Shown in pieces: positions 1-8,417 of a stretch of 64,000 bases of DNA. Within the stretch, counting starts at the first letter, position 1. Every line of letters starts with the position of its first letter. Source of the stretch: Actinomadura violacea (GTDB taxonomy: Bacteria > Actinomycetota > Actinomycetes > Streptosporangiales > Streptosporangiaceae). The translations under genes and the position numbers were made by a program. A model generated the notes under the pieces. The model was not told the DNA's origin. It saw nothing but the letters and a program-made list of their open reading frames with translations, and made no database searches. The stretch spans positions 39,810 through 103,809 of the forward strand of contig NZ_JAGEPF010000039.1 of NCBI RefSeq assembly GCF_017573465.1. Reading direction: 5' to 3'.

Positions 1-75
1 CGCATCTTCCGGAAAATGACGGCGGGCGCCCGCGGCGGCGTCCGGTCAGTATCCGGCAAATCGGTGTTCATAGTT

Positions 76-93
76 CGGTAAACGCGTTTACCG
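76..93. promoter_or_regulatory. 18-bp perfect palindrome upstream of the DUF2382 gene
   Basis: CGGTAAACG followed directly by CGTTTACCG forms an uninterrupted palindrome about 45 bases before the GTG start of the first gene. An SD-like AGGAGGT lies just downstream (114-120). The position and symmetry suggest a regulator operator for a stress-type gene. The regulator is not identifiable from the window. Confidence 0.45.
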
Positions 94-137
94 GTGCCCG
101 GTACGGAAAAATCAGGAGGTAATCAGGCAACTCGGGG

Positions 138-1181
138 GTGTTCAACGTGCAGACGCAGACACAGGTGCGGGAACTCATGGGCATGAGCGTGACCGACACC
201 CACGGCACCAAGGTCGGCACGGTCAAGCAGGTCTACCTCAACGACGACTCCGGCGCGCCGGAATGGGTCACGGTGCACACCGGCTGGTTCGGGATGCGGG
301 AGAGCTTCGTCCCGCTGTCCGGCGCCCGCAAGGCCCAGGACGCGCTGCAGGTCCCCTACGACAAGGAGACGATCAAGGGCGCGCCGAACGTCGACGCCGA
401 CGAGCACCTGTCGCACGCCCAGATCGTCGACCTCTACCGGCACTACGGCGTCCGCCCGCCGAGCGGCCGCCGCACCGAGGGCGGCGAGGGCACCGCCGAG
501 GCCGACGCGGACCGCCGCACCGGCACCGACCGCGGGACGGGCACCGGCCGCGGCACCGACATGGGCAAGGCCGGCGACCAGGCCGAGGCCGCCGACAAGG
601 GCGCCGACCAGGGCACCACCGGCGCGCAGGGCCGCGCCCCGTCCGGCATGGCCGGCACGTCCGGCACCGCGGGCACGCCCGGCACCGCGGGCGCCGCGGG
701 CGCCGCCGGAATGGCCGTGCACCCCGAGCGGGGCAAGGGCGGCGAGCCGCTGCCCGCGCAGCCCGGCGCCCCGACGCGGGAGATCACCCGGTCCGAGGAG
801 CGGCTGCGCATCGACACCGAGCGGCACGAGGCCGGCCGCGTGCACGTGCGCAAGTGGGTGGAGACCGAGATGGTCGAGCGGACGATCCCGGTCAGCCACG
901 AGGAGATCAAGATCGACCGCGAGCCGATCGCGGACGGCCGGCCCGACATGAAGATCAACGTCACCGAGGACGACGTGGAGATCATCCTCTACGAGGAGCG
1001 CCCGGTGGTGGCCAAGGAGACCGTCCCGGTCGAGCGGGTCCGGATCCGCACCGAGCAGGTGCAGGACGAGCAGACCGTCCGCGGCGAGCTGCGCAAGGAG
1101 CGCGTCGAGGTCACCCGCGACGACGGCACCTCCGGCGAGCACGGCGGCGGGACCGGAGGCGGCGGCCGGCACCGCGGCTGA
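138..1181 (+). CDS. PRC-barrel / DUF2382 (YsnF-AvaK type) protein
   Basis: The 347-residue product has an N-terminal PRC-barrel domain (about residues 1-100, opening VQTQTQVRELMGMSVTD). A Gly/Ala/Thr-rich low-complexity linker follows (about 105-205). The C-terminal DUF2382 domain (about 214-325) has the usual charged strands, for example RSEERLRIDTE and KETVPVERVRI. This architecture is common in actinobacteria and is usually linked with general stress; the biochemical role is unknown. There is no signal peptide, so it is probably cytoplasmic. GTG at 138 is the first start after an in-frame stop at 120. The SD AGGAGGT ends 17 bases before it, which is rather far, so a GTG three codons downstream is possible but even less well placed. 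Confidence 0.85.
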   Translation: MFNVQTQTQVRELMGMSVTDTHGTKVGTVKQVYLNDDSGAPEWVTVHTGWFGMRESFVPLSGARKAQDALQVPYDKETIKGAPNVDADEHLSHAQIVDLYRHYGVRPPSGRRTEGGEGTAEADADRRTGTDRGTGTGRGTDMGKAGDQAEAADKGADQGTTGAQGRAPSGMAGTSGTAGTPGTAGAAGAAGMAVHPERGKGGEPLPAQPGAPTREITRSEERLRIDTERHEAGRVHVRKWVETEMVERTIPVSHEEIKIDREPIADGRPDMKINVTEDDVEIILYEERPVVAKETVPVERVRIRTEQVQDEQTVRGELRKERVEVTRDDGTSGEHGGGTGGGGRHRG

Positions 1182-1340
1182 CCCCGGCCGGCACCGCACC
1201 GCCGGCACCCGCACGGCACCGCTTCCGACACCGCCCCGGCACGCTTCCGGCACCGCCGCCTGGCACCTTCCGAGTGACCGGACCGTGCGCGCCCGGTCGG
1301 CCCTTCCACCCGCAGGCCGGCCGGGCGCTCCGGCGCGCTC

Positions 1341-1402
1341 GCCCGCTGTCCGAACGGCGCTGTCCGGAACGGCGCTGTCCGGAACAGCTGCGGGCGTACG
1401 AT
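1341..1402 (+). promoter_or_regulatory. CTGTCCG iterons and leaderless promoter of the GlxA-type gene
   Basis: Three near-identical units carrying CGCTGTCCG(G)AAC lie in tandem at 1341-1355, 1356-1370 and 1371-1385; the last two are exact 15-base copies. A -10 box TACGAT (1397-1402) ends seven bases before the ATG at 1410, so the transcript is probably leaderless. The iterons cover the -35 position, where a regulator (perhaps the gene product itself) would bind. Confidence 0.5.
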
Positions 1403-1409
1403 TCCGGAC

Positions 1410-2360
1410 ATGGCCACCGTCGCGCTCGCCGTCAGCGAAGGGATCACCCTGTTCGAGGTCGCCGCGCCCTGCGAGGTGTTCGGCGTCGACCGCGGCCTCG
1501 CCGACCCCTGGTACGACCTCACCGTCTGCGCCCCCGCGCCCGTCCGGCTCGGCGGCTGGTTCCGGGTGGACGCCGCGCGCGGGCTCGACGGCCTCGCCGC
1601 GGCGGGCACCGTGATCGTGCCGGCCTGCCGCAACGTCCTGGAGGAGCCGCCGGCCGACCTCGTCGCCGCGGTCCGCGACGCGCACGCGGCGGGGGCGCGG
1701 ATCGTGTCGATCTGCACCGGCGCGTTCGTCCTGGCCGCCGCCGGGCTGCTGGACGGGCGGCACGCCACCACCCACTGGATGCACGCGGCGCGCCTCGCCG
1801 AGCTGTACCCGCAGGTCGAGGTCGACCCCGGCGTGCTCTACATCGACGACGGGTCCGTCATGACGTCGGCGGGCAAGGCCGCCGGCATGGACCTATGCCT
1901 GCACATCGTCCGCCTCGACCACGGCGCGGCCGTCGCGAACGACCTGGCGCGGCGGCTCGTCGTCCCGCCGCACCGGCCGGGCGGGCAGGCCCAGTACATC
2001 CCCGCGCCCGTCGGGCCGGGCCGCGAGCACGCCCTCGCCGGGCTGCTGCCGTGGGCGCTCGCCCGGCTGCACGAGCCGCTGACCGTCGAGGACCTCGCCC
2101 GCCGCGCCGGGATGAGCTCCCGCAACCTCGCCCGGCACTTCCACGCGGCCGCCGGGACGACGCCGCTCCAATGGCTGCACGCGCAGCGCGTCCACCGCGC
2201 GCAGGAACTGCTGGAGACCACGGACGACGGCATCGACCTGATCGCCGACCGGACCGGCATGGGCACCGCCGCCACGCTCCGCCGGCACTTCCAGCGGGCC
2301 CTCGGCGTCTCGCCGGACGCCTACCGGCGGACGTTCCGCGCATCGGCCATGCCCGGCTGA
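1410..2360 (+). CDS. GlxA-type transcriptional regulator (DJ-1/PfpI domain plus AraC HTH)
   Basis: The 316-residue protein joins an N-terminal DJ-1/PfpI-like domain (about residues 1-170) to a C-terminal AraC-type DNA-binding domain (about 205-310). The first domain has Cys in SICTGAFVLAAAG at the usual nucleophile elbow. The second contains both helix-turn-helix units (LARRAGMSSRNLARHF and IADRTGMGTAATLRRHF). Family members are transcription activators or repressors, and the DJ-1 part is thought to sense a ligand. The ATG follows a TACGAT -10 box directly, so the mRNA is probably leaderless. The end overlaps the convergent MFS gene by 40 bases. The target is unknown, though the neighbouring exporter is an obvious candidate. 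Confidence 0.9.
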   Translation: MATVALAVSEGITLFEVAAPCEVFGVDRGLADPWYDLTVCAPAPVRLGGWFRVDAARGLDGLAAAGTVIVPACRNVLEEPPADLVAAVRDAHAAGARIVSICTGAFVLAAAGLLDGRHATTHWMHAARLAELYPQVEVDPGVLYIDDGSVMTSAGKAAGMDLCLHIVRLDHGAAVANDLARRLVVPPHRPGGQAQYIPAPVGPGREHALAGLLPWALARLHEPLTVEDLARRAGMSSRNLARHFHAAAGTTPLQWLHAQRVHRAQELLETTDDGIDLIADRTGMGTAATLRRHFQRALGVSPDAYRRTFRASAMPG

Positions 2361-3586
2361 TCGTCCGGCCGTCCCGTCGCGGCGATGGCGCCGGGTTCCT
2401 CGCCGCGGACCCGGCCGGTGCGGGCCAGCGCGGCGAGGGTCAGGGCGGCGAGGCCCGTCACGGCCAGCAGGAGGACGGGCGGCGAAGCGAACCGTCCGGC
2501 GGCGGCCAGTGGGAACGGCGCCGCGAAGCCGACATAGGAGACGGCCTGGTAGGCCGAGGTCAGCGCCGCGAGCCGTTCCGGGCGGGCGAGCCGCTGCACT
2601 TCCTGGAGGCCGCACACCTGGCAGCACCCGTACGCCGCGCCGAGCACGAGCGCCGCCGCGACCACCAGGACCGGGCCGGCCGCGACCCCGGCCGCCGCGG
2701 CGGCGCCCGTCGCGACGAGCATCCCGGCGGTGACCAGGCCCATCGCCGTCATGAGCAGCCGCCGCGGCGCGCGGACCCGGCGGGCGAGCGGCTGGACGGC
2801 GATCCCCGCCGCGGCGGTCAGCGTCGTCACGGCCGCGCCGTAGCCGAGCGCGTGCCCGCCGAGACGGTCGCCGACCAGGCCGGGGAGGTAGGCGAGCGCG
2901 ACCGACGCCGACCCGAACACCCACGGCGCCAGCGGCACGACGACCGTCCGGAACCGGCGCTCGCGCGCCTCGGGGACCCGCAGCGCGTCCCGCAGCCGGG
3001 GCGGCGTGCCCGCCCGCCGGGCGGTCTCCGGGGCTCGCGCGGCGAGGGGGAGCGCGAGGCCGGCGAGGATCAGGTGCGGGACGTACGGCGCCGTGGTCGG
3101 GGCGGGCGCCCACTGCGCGAGGACCCCCGCGACCAGCGGTCCGAGCCCGAAACCGATGCTCATCGCGATGGTCAGGCGGCGCGGTGCCGAGCCCGCCGCG
3201 GTCGCCGACAGCTCCTTGATCCAGGCGGAGCCGGCGCTGAACGCGGCGCCGCTCGCGACGCCGGCGACGAGCCGTCCGGCGAACAGCCATCCGGGGCCCG
3301 TCCCGCCGAGGATCAGCAGGACCGTCCCGGCGGCGGACGCGGCGAGCGCCGGGACGAGCACTCGGCGGCGCCCGTGGCGGTCGGAGACCGGGCCGCCGAG
3401 CAGCAGTCCGGGGACGAGCCCGAGCACGTACATGCCGAACGTGGCCTGCACGGTCGTCGCGGAAAGGCCGAGCCTGGCCCGGTACAGCGGCAGGAGCGGT
3501 GCGAACTGCTGCGCTCCCCATCCCACCGTCGCGACGGCGAGCCCGGCTCTCCACCAGGCCCTGCCGCCGATGCCGAAGTCGTTCAT
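2321..3586 (-). CDS. MFS transporter
   Basis: The 421-residue polytopic membrane protein has about 12 hydrophobic segments and the MFS signature between helices 2 and 3 (GGPVSDRHGRRRVL). This is the layout of DHA1-type drug/metabolite:H+ antiporters, so efflux across the cytoplasmic membrane is the likely role; the substrate cannot be read from sequence. I chose the ATG giving MNDFGIGG, because upstream in-frame codons encode only Arg/Pro-rich sequence without hydrophobicity. The 3' end overlaps the end of the GlxA-type gene by 40 bases, which leaves no room for a separate terminator between the two convergent genes. Confidence 0.85.
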   Translation of the reverse strand: MNDFGIGGRAWWRAGLAVATVGWGAQQFAPLLPLYRARLGLSATTVQATFGMYVLGLVPGLLLGGPVSDRHGRRRVLVPALAASAAGTVLLILGGTGPGWLFAGRLVAGVASGAAFSAGSAWIKELSATAAGSAPRRLTIAMSIGFGLGPLVAGVLAQWAPAPTTAPYVPHLILAGLALPLAARAPETARRAGTPPRLRDALRVPEARERRFRTVVVPLAPWVFGSASVALAYLPGLVGDRLGGHALGYGAAVTTLTAAAGIAVQPLARRVRAPRRLLMTAMGLVTAGMLVATGAAAAAGVAAGPVLVVAAALVLGAAYGCCQVCGLQEVQRLARPERLAALTSAYQAVSYVGFAAPFPLAAAGRFASPPVLLLAVTGLAALTLAALARTGRVRGEEPGAIAATGRPDDQPGMADARNVRR

Positions 3587-4103
3587 GGCGCCATGCTCTG
3601 GGGCGCGGCGCACACCGCACGAGCGGCTGGAACGACAAGGTCTGCGCAGTTTCGGACAGGGTTGCGGGCGAGGTGCCCGGCGGGTGCCGGACGGGCCGGG
3701 GCGGGGCTCCGGGCGGGGCGGTCGCGGCCGGGTGTGGCCACCGTGGCGGGACGGGCGGCCGGGCCGAGCCGCGGCCGGGCAGCGCGACGGCGGGCGCGGC
3801 GCTCGTCGCCCGACCCGTCCGACCGGCTTAATTCGACCCATGATTTAAATAGTGAATTTAGTCCCCGTCAACCCCCCGGCTCCATGCTTCGACCAAGATC
3901 ATCTAGATCGGGCCGGGACTGCTTGACAGGTGATCAAGGCCGGGGGAGGTTCCTGGTGACGCTGAAGCCCGCCGCAGGGGTCATGGCCGTCCGGGCGCGC
4001 CGTGACCCCGTCCACCAGCCTCCGATTGGCCCACGTGGACGAGGGCGGGCGCGCGGTCCACCGGGCCGCGCGGCGTCGTCGCCGTCACGACCCTGGAGGG
4101 ACC
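3587..4103. other. 517-base intergenic region before the GH3 gene, with an AT-rich island
   Basis: I see no convincing gene here. An AT-rich stretch (about 3828-3861) contains the palindrome ATTTAAAT (3843-3850) and TTAATTC/GAATTTA arms, which stands out strongly against its GC-rich surroundings. A TTGACA hexamer at 3923-3928 lacks a good -10 at normal spacing. The region probably holds the promoter and operator of the beta-glucosidase gene. A GTG preceded by GGGGGAGG at 3956 opens a frame that soon becomes a reading-frame shadow of the enzyme gene. Confidence 0.4.
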
Positions 4104-6020
4104 TTGCGACACCCCTGCACCCGAACGGCCACCCGGATCGGGCGTTCGCTGATCGCGCTCGCGGTCGCCGCGTCCGCCGTGCCCGCGGCGGCCGGCCCCG
4201 CCCTCGCGGGCGCGCCCGCGTCCGCGCCGTACCTGAACCCGCGGCTGCCCGTCGCCCAGCGCGTGTCCGACCTGCTCGGCCGGATGACGCTCGAAGAGAA
4301 GATCGGCCAGATGACGCAGGCCGAGCGCGGCGCCATCGACGCCGACCCCGGCCAGATCACCTCGCTCGCGCTCGGCTCGGTGCTGTCCGGCGGTGGCTCC
4401 GTGCCGTCCGACAACACCCCGTCCGGCTGGGCCGACATGGTCGACCGGTACCAGGCCGCCGCGCTGAGGACGCGGCTGAAGATCCCGCTGCTGTACGGGA
4501 TCGACTCGGTGCACGGCGACAACAACCTCGTCGGCGCGACGATCTTCCCGCACAACAACGCCATGGGCGCCACCCGCGACCCCGCGCTCGTCCGCGAGGA
4601 GGAGCGGATCACCGCCACCGAGACGCGCGCGACCGGGCCGCAGTGGGTGTTCGCGCCCTGCATCTGCGTGTCCCGCGACCTGCGCTGGGGGCGGACGTAC
4701 GAGTCCTTCGGCGAGGACCCGGCGCTCGTCATCAAGATGGAGACCGCCCTGGAGGGGTTCCAGGGGCGGAGCCCCAAGGACCTCGCCGACCCGACGCACG
4801 TCCTCGCCACCGCCAAGCACTACGCGGGCGACGGTGACACCAAGTACGGGTCGTCCACCAGCGGCACCTACACGATCGACCAGGGCGTCACCATCACCGA
4901 CCGCGCCCACTTCAACAAGATCGACCTGGCGCCGTACGTGCCGGCGGTGCGCAAGTACCACGTCGGCAGCGTCATGCCGTCGTTCTCCAGCGTCGACTGG
5001 ACGGAGGACGGGGTCGGCAACCCCGTCAAGATGAGCGCCAGCAAGGAGCTGCTCACCGACGTCCTCAAGAAGAAGATCGGGTTCGACGGGTTCCTGATCA
5101 GCGACTGGGAGGCCATCCACCAGCTCCCCGGCGACTACGCGAACCAGGTCCGGACGGCGGTCAACGCCGGCATGGACATGTTCATGGAGCCCTACAGCGC
5201 GCCGCAGTTCGAGCAGACCCTCCTCGCCGAGGTGAAGGCCGGACGCGTCGCGACGTCGCGGATCGACGACGCCGTCAGGCGGATCCTCAAGGCCAAGTTC
5301 GAGCTCGGGCTGTTCGAGCACCCGTACACGGACCGGACCAACATCAAGTCGGTCGGCTCGCCCGCGCACCGCGCCGTCGCCCGCCGGGCCGTCGCCGAGT
5401 CGCAGGTGCTGCTGAAGAACTCCGGCCGCGTCCTGCCGCTGAAGAAGTCGCAGCGCATCTACGTCGCGGGCGTCAACGCCAACGACATGGGCAACCAGGC
5501 CGGCGGCTGGACCGTCAGCTGGCAGGGCGGCTCCGGGAACACCATTCCCGGGACGACGATCCTGCAGGGCATCCAGCAGAACGCCAAGAACGTCACCTAC
5601 AGCGCCGACGCGTCCGCGCCCACGGCGGGAAGCGACGTCGGGATCGTGGTCGTCGGCGAGAAGCCGTACGCGGAAGGCGTCGGCGACGTCGGCAACGGGC
5701 ACACGCTCAACCTTTCCGACGCCGACCGCGCCAACATCGACAAGGTCTGCTCCGCCATCAAGAAGTGCGTCGTGCTCGACGTCGCGGGGCGGCCGCAGAT
5801 CGTCACGGACGAACTGCCGAAGATGGACGCGTTCGTGATGTCGTGGCTGCCGGGCAGCGAGGGCGCCGGCGTCTCCGACACCCTTTTCGGAAACCGCCCC
5901 TACACCGGCCGCCTGTCCTTCACGTGGCCGCGCAGCGAGTCGCAGGAGCCGATCAACATCGGCGACAAGAACTACCACCCGCTGTTCCCCTACGGGTACG
6001 GGCTCCGCACCCGGCGATGA
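4104..6020 (+). CDS. Secreted glycoside hydrolase family 3 beta-glucosidase
   Basis: The product hydrolyses terminal beta-linked glucose (or a related sugar) from oligosaccharides outside the cell. It starts at TTG 4104 with GGAGGGA three bases upstream, giving a Sec-type signal peptide (positive start, hydrophobic LIALAVAASAVPAAA, cleavage near PALA). The GH3 N-terminal TIM-barrel (about 45-400) contains RMTLEEKIGQMTQ, the substrate-binding KHYAGDG and the nucleophile Asp in LISDWEA (about D334). The C-terminal alpha/beta sandwich (about 405-636) follows. At 638 residues it lacks the fibronectin-III domain of longer bacterial GH3 enzymes and resembles exo-1,3/1,4-beta-glucanase types. A strong hairpin follows directly, so it is monocistronic. 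Confidence 0.9.
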   Translation: MRHPCTRTATRIGRSLIALAVAASAVPAAAGPALAGAPASAPYLNPRLPVAQRVSDLLGRMTLEEKIGQMTQAERGAIDADPGQITSLALGSVLSGGGSVPSDNTPSGWADMVDRYQAAALRTRLKIPLLYGIDSVHGDNNLVGATIFPHNNAMGATRDPALVREEERITATETRATGPQWVFAPCICVSRDLRWGRTYESFGEDPALVIKMETALEGFQGRSPKDLADPTHVLATAKHYAGDGDTKYGSSTSGTYTIDQGVTITDRAHFNKIDLAPYVPAVRKYHVGSVMPSFSSVDWTEDGVGNPVKMSASKELLTDVLKKKIGFDGFLISDWEAIHQLPGDYANQVRTAVNAGMDMFMEPYSAPQFEQTLLAEVKAGRVATSRIDDAVRRILKAKFELGLFEHPYTDRTNIKSVGSPAHRAVARRAVAESQVLLKNSGRVLPLKKSQRIYVAGVNANDMGNQAGGWTVSWQGGSGNTIPGTTILQGIQQNAKNVTYSADASAPTAGSDVGIVVVGEKPYAEGVGDVGNGHTLNLSDADRANIDKVCSAIKKCVVLDVAGRPQIVTDELPKMDAFVMSWLPGSEGAGVSDTLFGNRPYTGRLSFTWPRSESQEPINIGDKNYHPLFPYGYGLRTRR

Positions 6021-6030
6021 CGATCTGAAG

Positions 6031-6071
6031 CCTTCCGGCGCCGGGCACCGACGCGTTCCGGCGCCGGAAGG
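6031..6071 (+). terminator. Rho-independent-like terminator after the GH3 gene
   Basis: CCTTCCGGCGCCGG (6031-6044) pairs perfectly with CCGGCGCCGGAAGG (6058-6071) around a 13-base loop, starting 11 bases after the stop codon. There is no long U-tract, as is usual for actinomycete terminators. Confidence 0.75.
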
Positions 6072-6193
6072 CGGATCGCGGACCCTTATCCACAGCCTGT
6101 GGACGGCACTCTGGTCGCCGCATCGTTCCCGAATGCACGGGAGGCTGCCTGCCCTCGGCGATTTGGGGCGGTTTCTCGGGGGAGGAACGGGGG

Positions 6194-7030
6194 GTGGTGG
6201 AGTCGGGTGACACGGCGTTCGTGCTGGGCGGCGGGGGCGTGCTCGGTGCGCACGAGGTGGGGATGCTGCGGGCGCTGGAGAAGGCGGGGGTGGTCCCGGA
6301 CCTGGTGGTCGGGACGTCGATCGGGGCGCTGAACGGCGCGTTCGTCGCGGCGGACCCGGGCACGGCGGTCGAGCGGCTGACCGGGCTGTGGTCGGACGAC
6401 GCGGCGCGGGAGGTGTTCGGGGCGCGGGTGTGGGAGCGGCTGTGGACGCTGGCGCGGTCGGGGACGCACCTGCATTCGGCGGAGCCGCTGCGGCGGATGC
6501 TGGACGAGCTGCTGCCGGTGCGGGAGTTCGAGGAGACGGCGGTCCCGTTCCAGTGCGTCGCGGCGGGGATCGAGACGGCGATGGCGCACTGGTTCACGCA
6601 GGGGCCGGTGATCCCGGCGGTGCTGGCGTCGTGCGCGGCGCCGGGGCTGCTGCCGCCGGTGGAGGTCGAGGGGCGGCATTACTACGACGGCGGGCTGGTG
6701 CACAGCATCCCGGTGGGGCGGGCGGTCGCGCTGGGCGCGACGACGGTCTACGTGCTGCAGGTGGGGCGGGTCGAGCGGGAGCTGGCGCCGCCGCGGCGGC
6801 CGTGGGAGGTCGGGATGGTCGCGTTCGAGATCGCGCGGCGGCACCGGTTCTTCGAGGAGATGGCGGCGCTGCCGGAGGGGCTGACGGTGCACGTCCTGCC
6901 GGCGGGCGGGCGGCAGCGGAAGGCGGGGGTCGACTACGCGCAGATGCGGTACCGGGACGTGTCCGGTATCGCGGCGCACATCGAGCGGGCCTATGCGGCG
7001 TCGATGAGGTATCTCGAAGAGCAGGTGTGA
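6194..7030 (+). CDS. Patatin-like phospholipase
   Basis: This 278-residue patatin-fold lipid acyl hydrolase has all three family motifs: the oxyanion-hole glycine run GGGGVLG (residues 11-17), the nucleophile elbow GTSIG (Ser42) and the Asp of the Ser-Asp dyad in YYDGG (about D165). No signal peptide is visible, so it probably acts on the inner face of the membrane. GTG 6194 is preceded by GGAGGAA; a GTG one codon later is equally possible. Only one base separates its stop from the next ATG, so it is co-transcribed with an acyltransferase. The pair suggests phospholipid deacylation and reacylation. Confidence 0.87.
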   Translation: MVESGDTAFVLGGGGVLGAHEVGMLRALEKAGVVPDLVVGTSIGALNGAFVAADPGTAVERLTGLWSDDAAREVFGARVWERLWTLARSGTHLHSAEPLRRMLDELLPVREFEETAVPFQCVAAGIETAMAHWFTQGPVIPAVLASCAAPGLLPPVEVEGRHYYDGGLVHSIPVGRAVALGATTVYVLQVGRVERELAPPRRPWEVGMVAFEIARRHRFFEEMAALPEGLTVHVLPAGGRQRKAGVDYAQMRYRDVSGIAAHIERAYAASMRYLEEQV

Positions 7031-7031
7031 A

Positions 7032-7991
7032 ATGGTGCCGCCCCCCATTGTCCGGCGTTTGGTCTGTACACCGGTGCTTTTTCTGCTGACGGCGCTGGTG
7101 TTGCTTCTTTTTCCGGTGGTGTGGCTTTTCGGGGTGGTGTTCGGGCGGGAGCGGAAACGGGCCGTCCGGTTCCTTTGGTTCGCGCTGGCGTGGGGGACGC
7201 GGGAATCGGCGGCGGTGGCGGAGTGCGGGTGGCTGTGGTGCACGGGCCGCGGGCACGACGTGCGGCATTACGACGTCATCCGGCGATATGTGGCGGGGCT
7301 GTACGCGGTGGCGGAGCGGCGGCTCGGGCTGCGCGTCGAGGACGAGGGCAGCTGGGACGGGACGGGCGAGGACCGGCCGCTGATCGTCCTCAGCCGGCAC
7401 GCGGGACCGGGCGACGCGCTGATCCTCGTCCACCATCTGCTCAGCGGGTACGGGCGGCGTCCGCGGGTGGTGATGAAGGCGGAGCTGCAGCTCGATCCGT
7501 GCATCGACATCGCCGCCGGGCGGATGCCGAACGTGTTCGTGAAGCACGGCGGCGCGGCGGAGCGGATCGGGCGGCTGGCGGAGGGGCTCGGCCCGCGGGA
7601 CGCGCTGCTGATCTTCCCGGAGGGCGGCAACTTCTCGCCGGAGCGCAGGCGCCGGGCGATCCGGCGGCTCGCGCGGCACCGGCGGCGGCGCGACGCGGTC
7701 CGGGCGGAGCGGATGCGGAACCTGATGCCGCCGCGGCCCGGCGGCGTCCTCGCGGCGATCGACGCGGCGCCCGGCGCGGACGTGGTGTTCGTCGCGCACG
7801 TGGGGCTCGACCAGATGGCGTCGGCCGGGGACATCTGGCGGCGGGTGCCGCTGACCGAGCCGGTCCGGGCGCGGTGGTGGCGGATCGCGGCGGAGGACGT
7901 CCCGCAGGGGCGGGAGGCCCGGATCAACTGGCTTTACGCGCAGTGGGAGCGGGCCGACGCGTGGATCAGCGCGAACCGGATAAGTCGTTGA
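7032..7991 (+). CDS. 1-acyl-glycerol-3-phosphate acyltransferase-like (PlsC family) protein
   Basis: This 319-residue PlsC-family acyltransferase has an N-terminal membrane anchor (about residues 10-40, rich in Leu/Val). The catalytic HX4D motif is HAGPGD (about H123-D128) and the phosphate/substrate motif is FPEGG (about 196-200). The family transfers acyl chains to lysophospholipids or related acceptors on the cytoplasmic membrane. It follows the patatin gene after one base, and the likely joint role is acyl-chain turnover; acceptor and donor are unknown. The body beyond the core domain is longer than in minimal PlsC enzymes. Confidence 0.83.
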   Translation: MVPPPIVRRLVCTPVLFLLTALVLLLFPVVWLFGVVFGRERKRAVRFLWFALAWGTRESAAVAECGWLWCTGRGHDVRHYDVIRRYVAGLYAVAERRLGLRVEDEGSWDGTGEDRPLIVLSRHAGPGDALILVHHLLSGYGRRPRVVMKAELQLDPCIDIAAGRMPNVFVKHGGAAERIGRLAEGLGPRDALLIFPEGGNFSPERRRRAIRRLARHRRRRDAVRAERMRNLMPPRPGGVLAAIDAAPGADVVFVAHVGLDQMASAGDIWRRVPLTEPVRARWWRIAAEDVPQGREARINWLYAQWERADAWISANRISR

Positions 7992-8013
7992 CGCGGTCAA
8001 TAGACTCCAGGGC

Positions 8014-8415
8014 ATGGCGGACGAGGGGACGGTGCGGGTCGATCTGTGGATCTGGTCCGTCCGGCTGCTGAAGACGCGGTCGATGGCGACGACGGCCTGC
8101 CGCGCCGGGCACGTGCGGGTGAACGACGAGCGGGCCAAGCCCGCCACCGCGGTGAAGATCGGCGACGAGGTGCGGCTGCGGCACGACGGCCGGGAGCGCA
8201 TCGTGGTCGTGCAGAAGATCGTCCGCAAGCGGGTGGGGGCGCCCACGGCGGCCGAGTGCCTGATCGACAAGAGCCCGCCACCGCCGCCGCGCGAGGCGCT
8301 GGTCCCGATCGGCCGCCGCGACCGGGGCGCCGGGCGCCCGACCAAGCGCGACCGGCGCGAGCTGGACCGGCTGCGGGCGCTGAACTCGACGCTGAACCCG
8401 CCGCCCGGCGGCTGA
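8014..8415 (+). CDS. S4-domain RNA-binding protein (Hsp15-like)
   Basis: The 133-residue basic protein has an N-terminal S4 RNA-binding fold (about 8-70: VDLWIWSVRLLKTRSMATTACRAG in outline, then HVRVND and KPATAVKIGDEV). This is the arrangement of Hsp15, which in E. coli rescues stalled 50S subunits carrying peptidyl-tRNA. The C-terminal part is Arg/Pro-rich and basic. A -10 box TAGACT (8001-8006) ends seven bases before the ATG, so the mRNA is probably leaderless and transcribed separately from the lipid genes upstream. The exact RNA target in actinomycetes is not established. Confidence 0.85.
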   Translation: MADEGTVRVDLWIWSVRLLKTRSMATTACRAGHVRVNDERAKPATAVKIGDEVRLRHDGRERIVVVQKIVRKRVGAPTAAECLIDKSPPPPPREALVPIGRRDRGAGRPTKRDRRELDRLRALNSTLNPPPGG

Positions 8416-8417
8416 CC

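Noticed and set aside
3956..4103. Small gene starting at GTG 3956 before the beta-glucosidase
   Set aside because: It has a good SD-like GGGGGAGG but quickly becomes a shadow of the enzyme gene without its own stop. More likely leader sequence.
263..4837. A very long rightward open frame crossing the first four genes
   Set aside because: It encodes only Arg/Gly/Pro/Ala-rich sequence, runs through genes on both strands and lies in the shadow frame of the GC-rich codons. No domain is visible.
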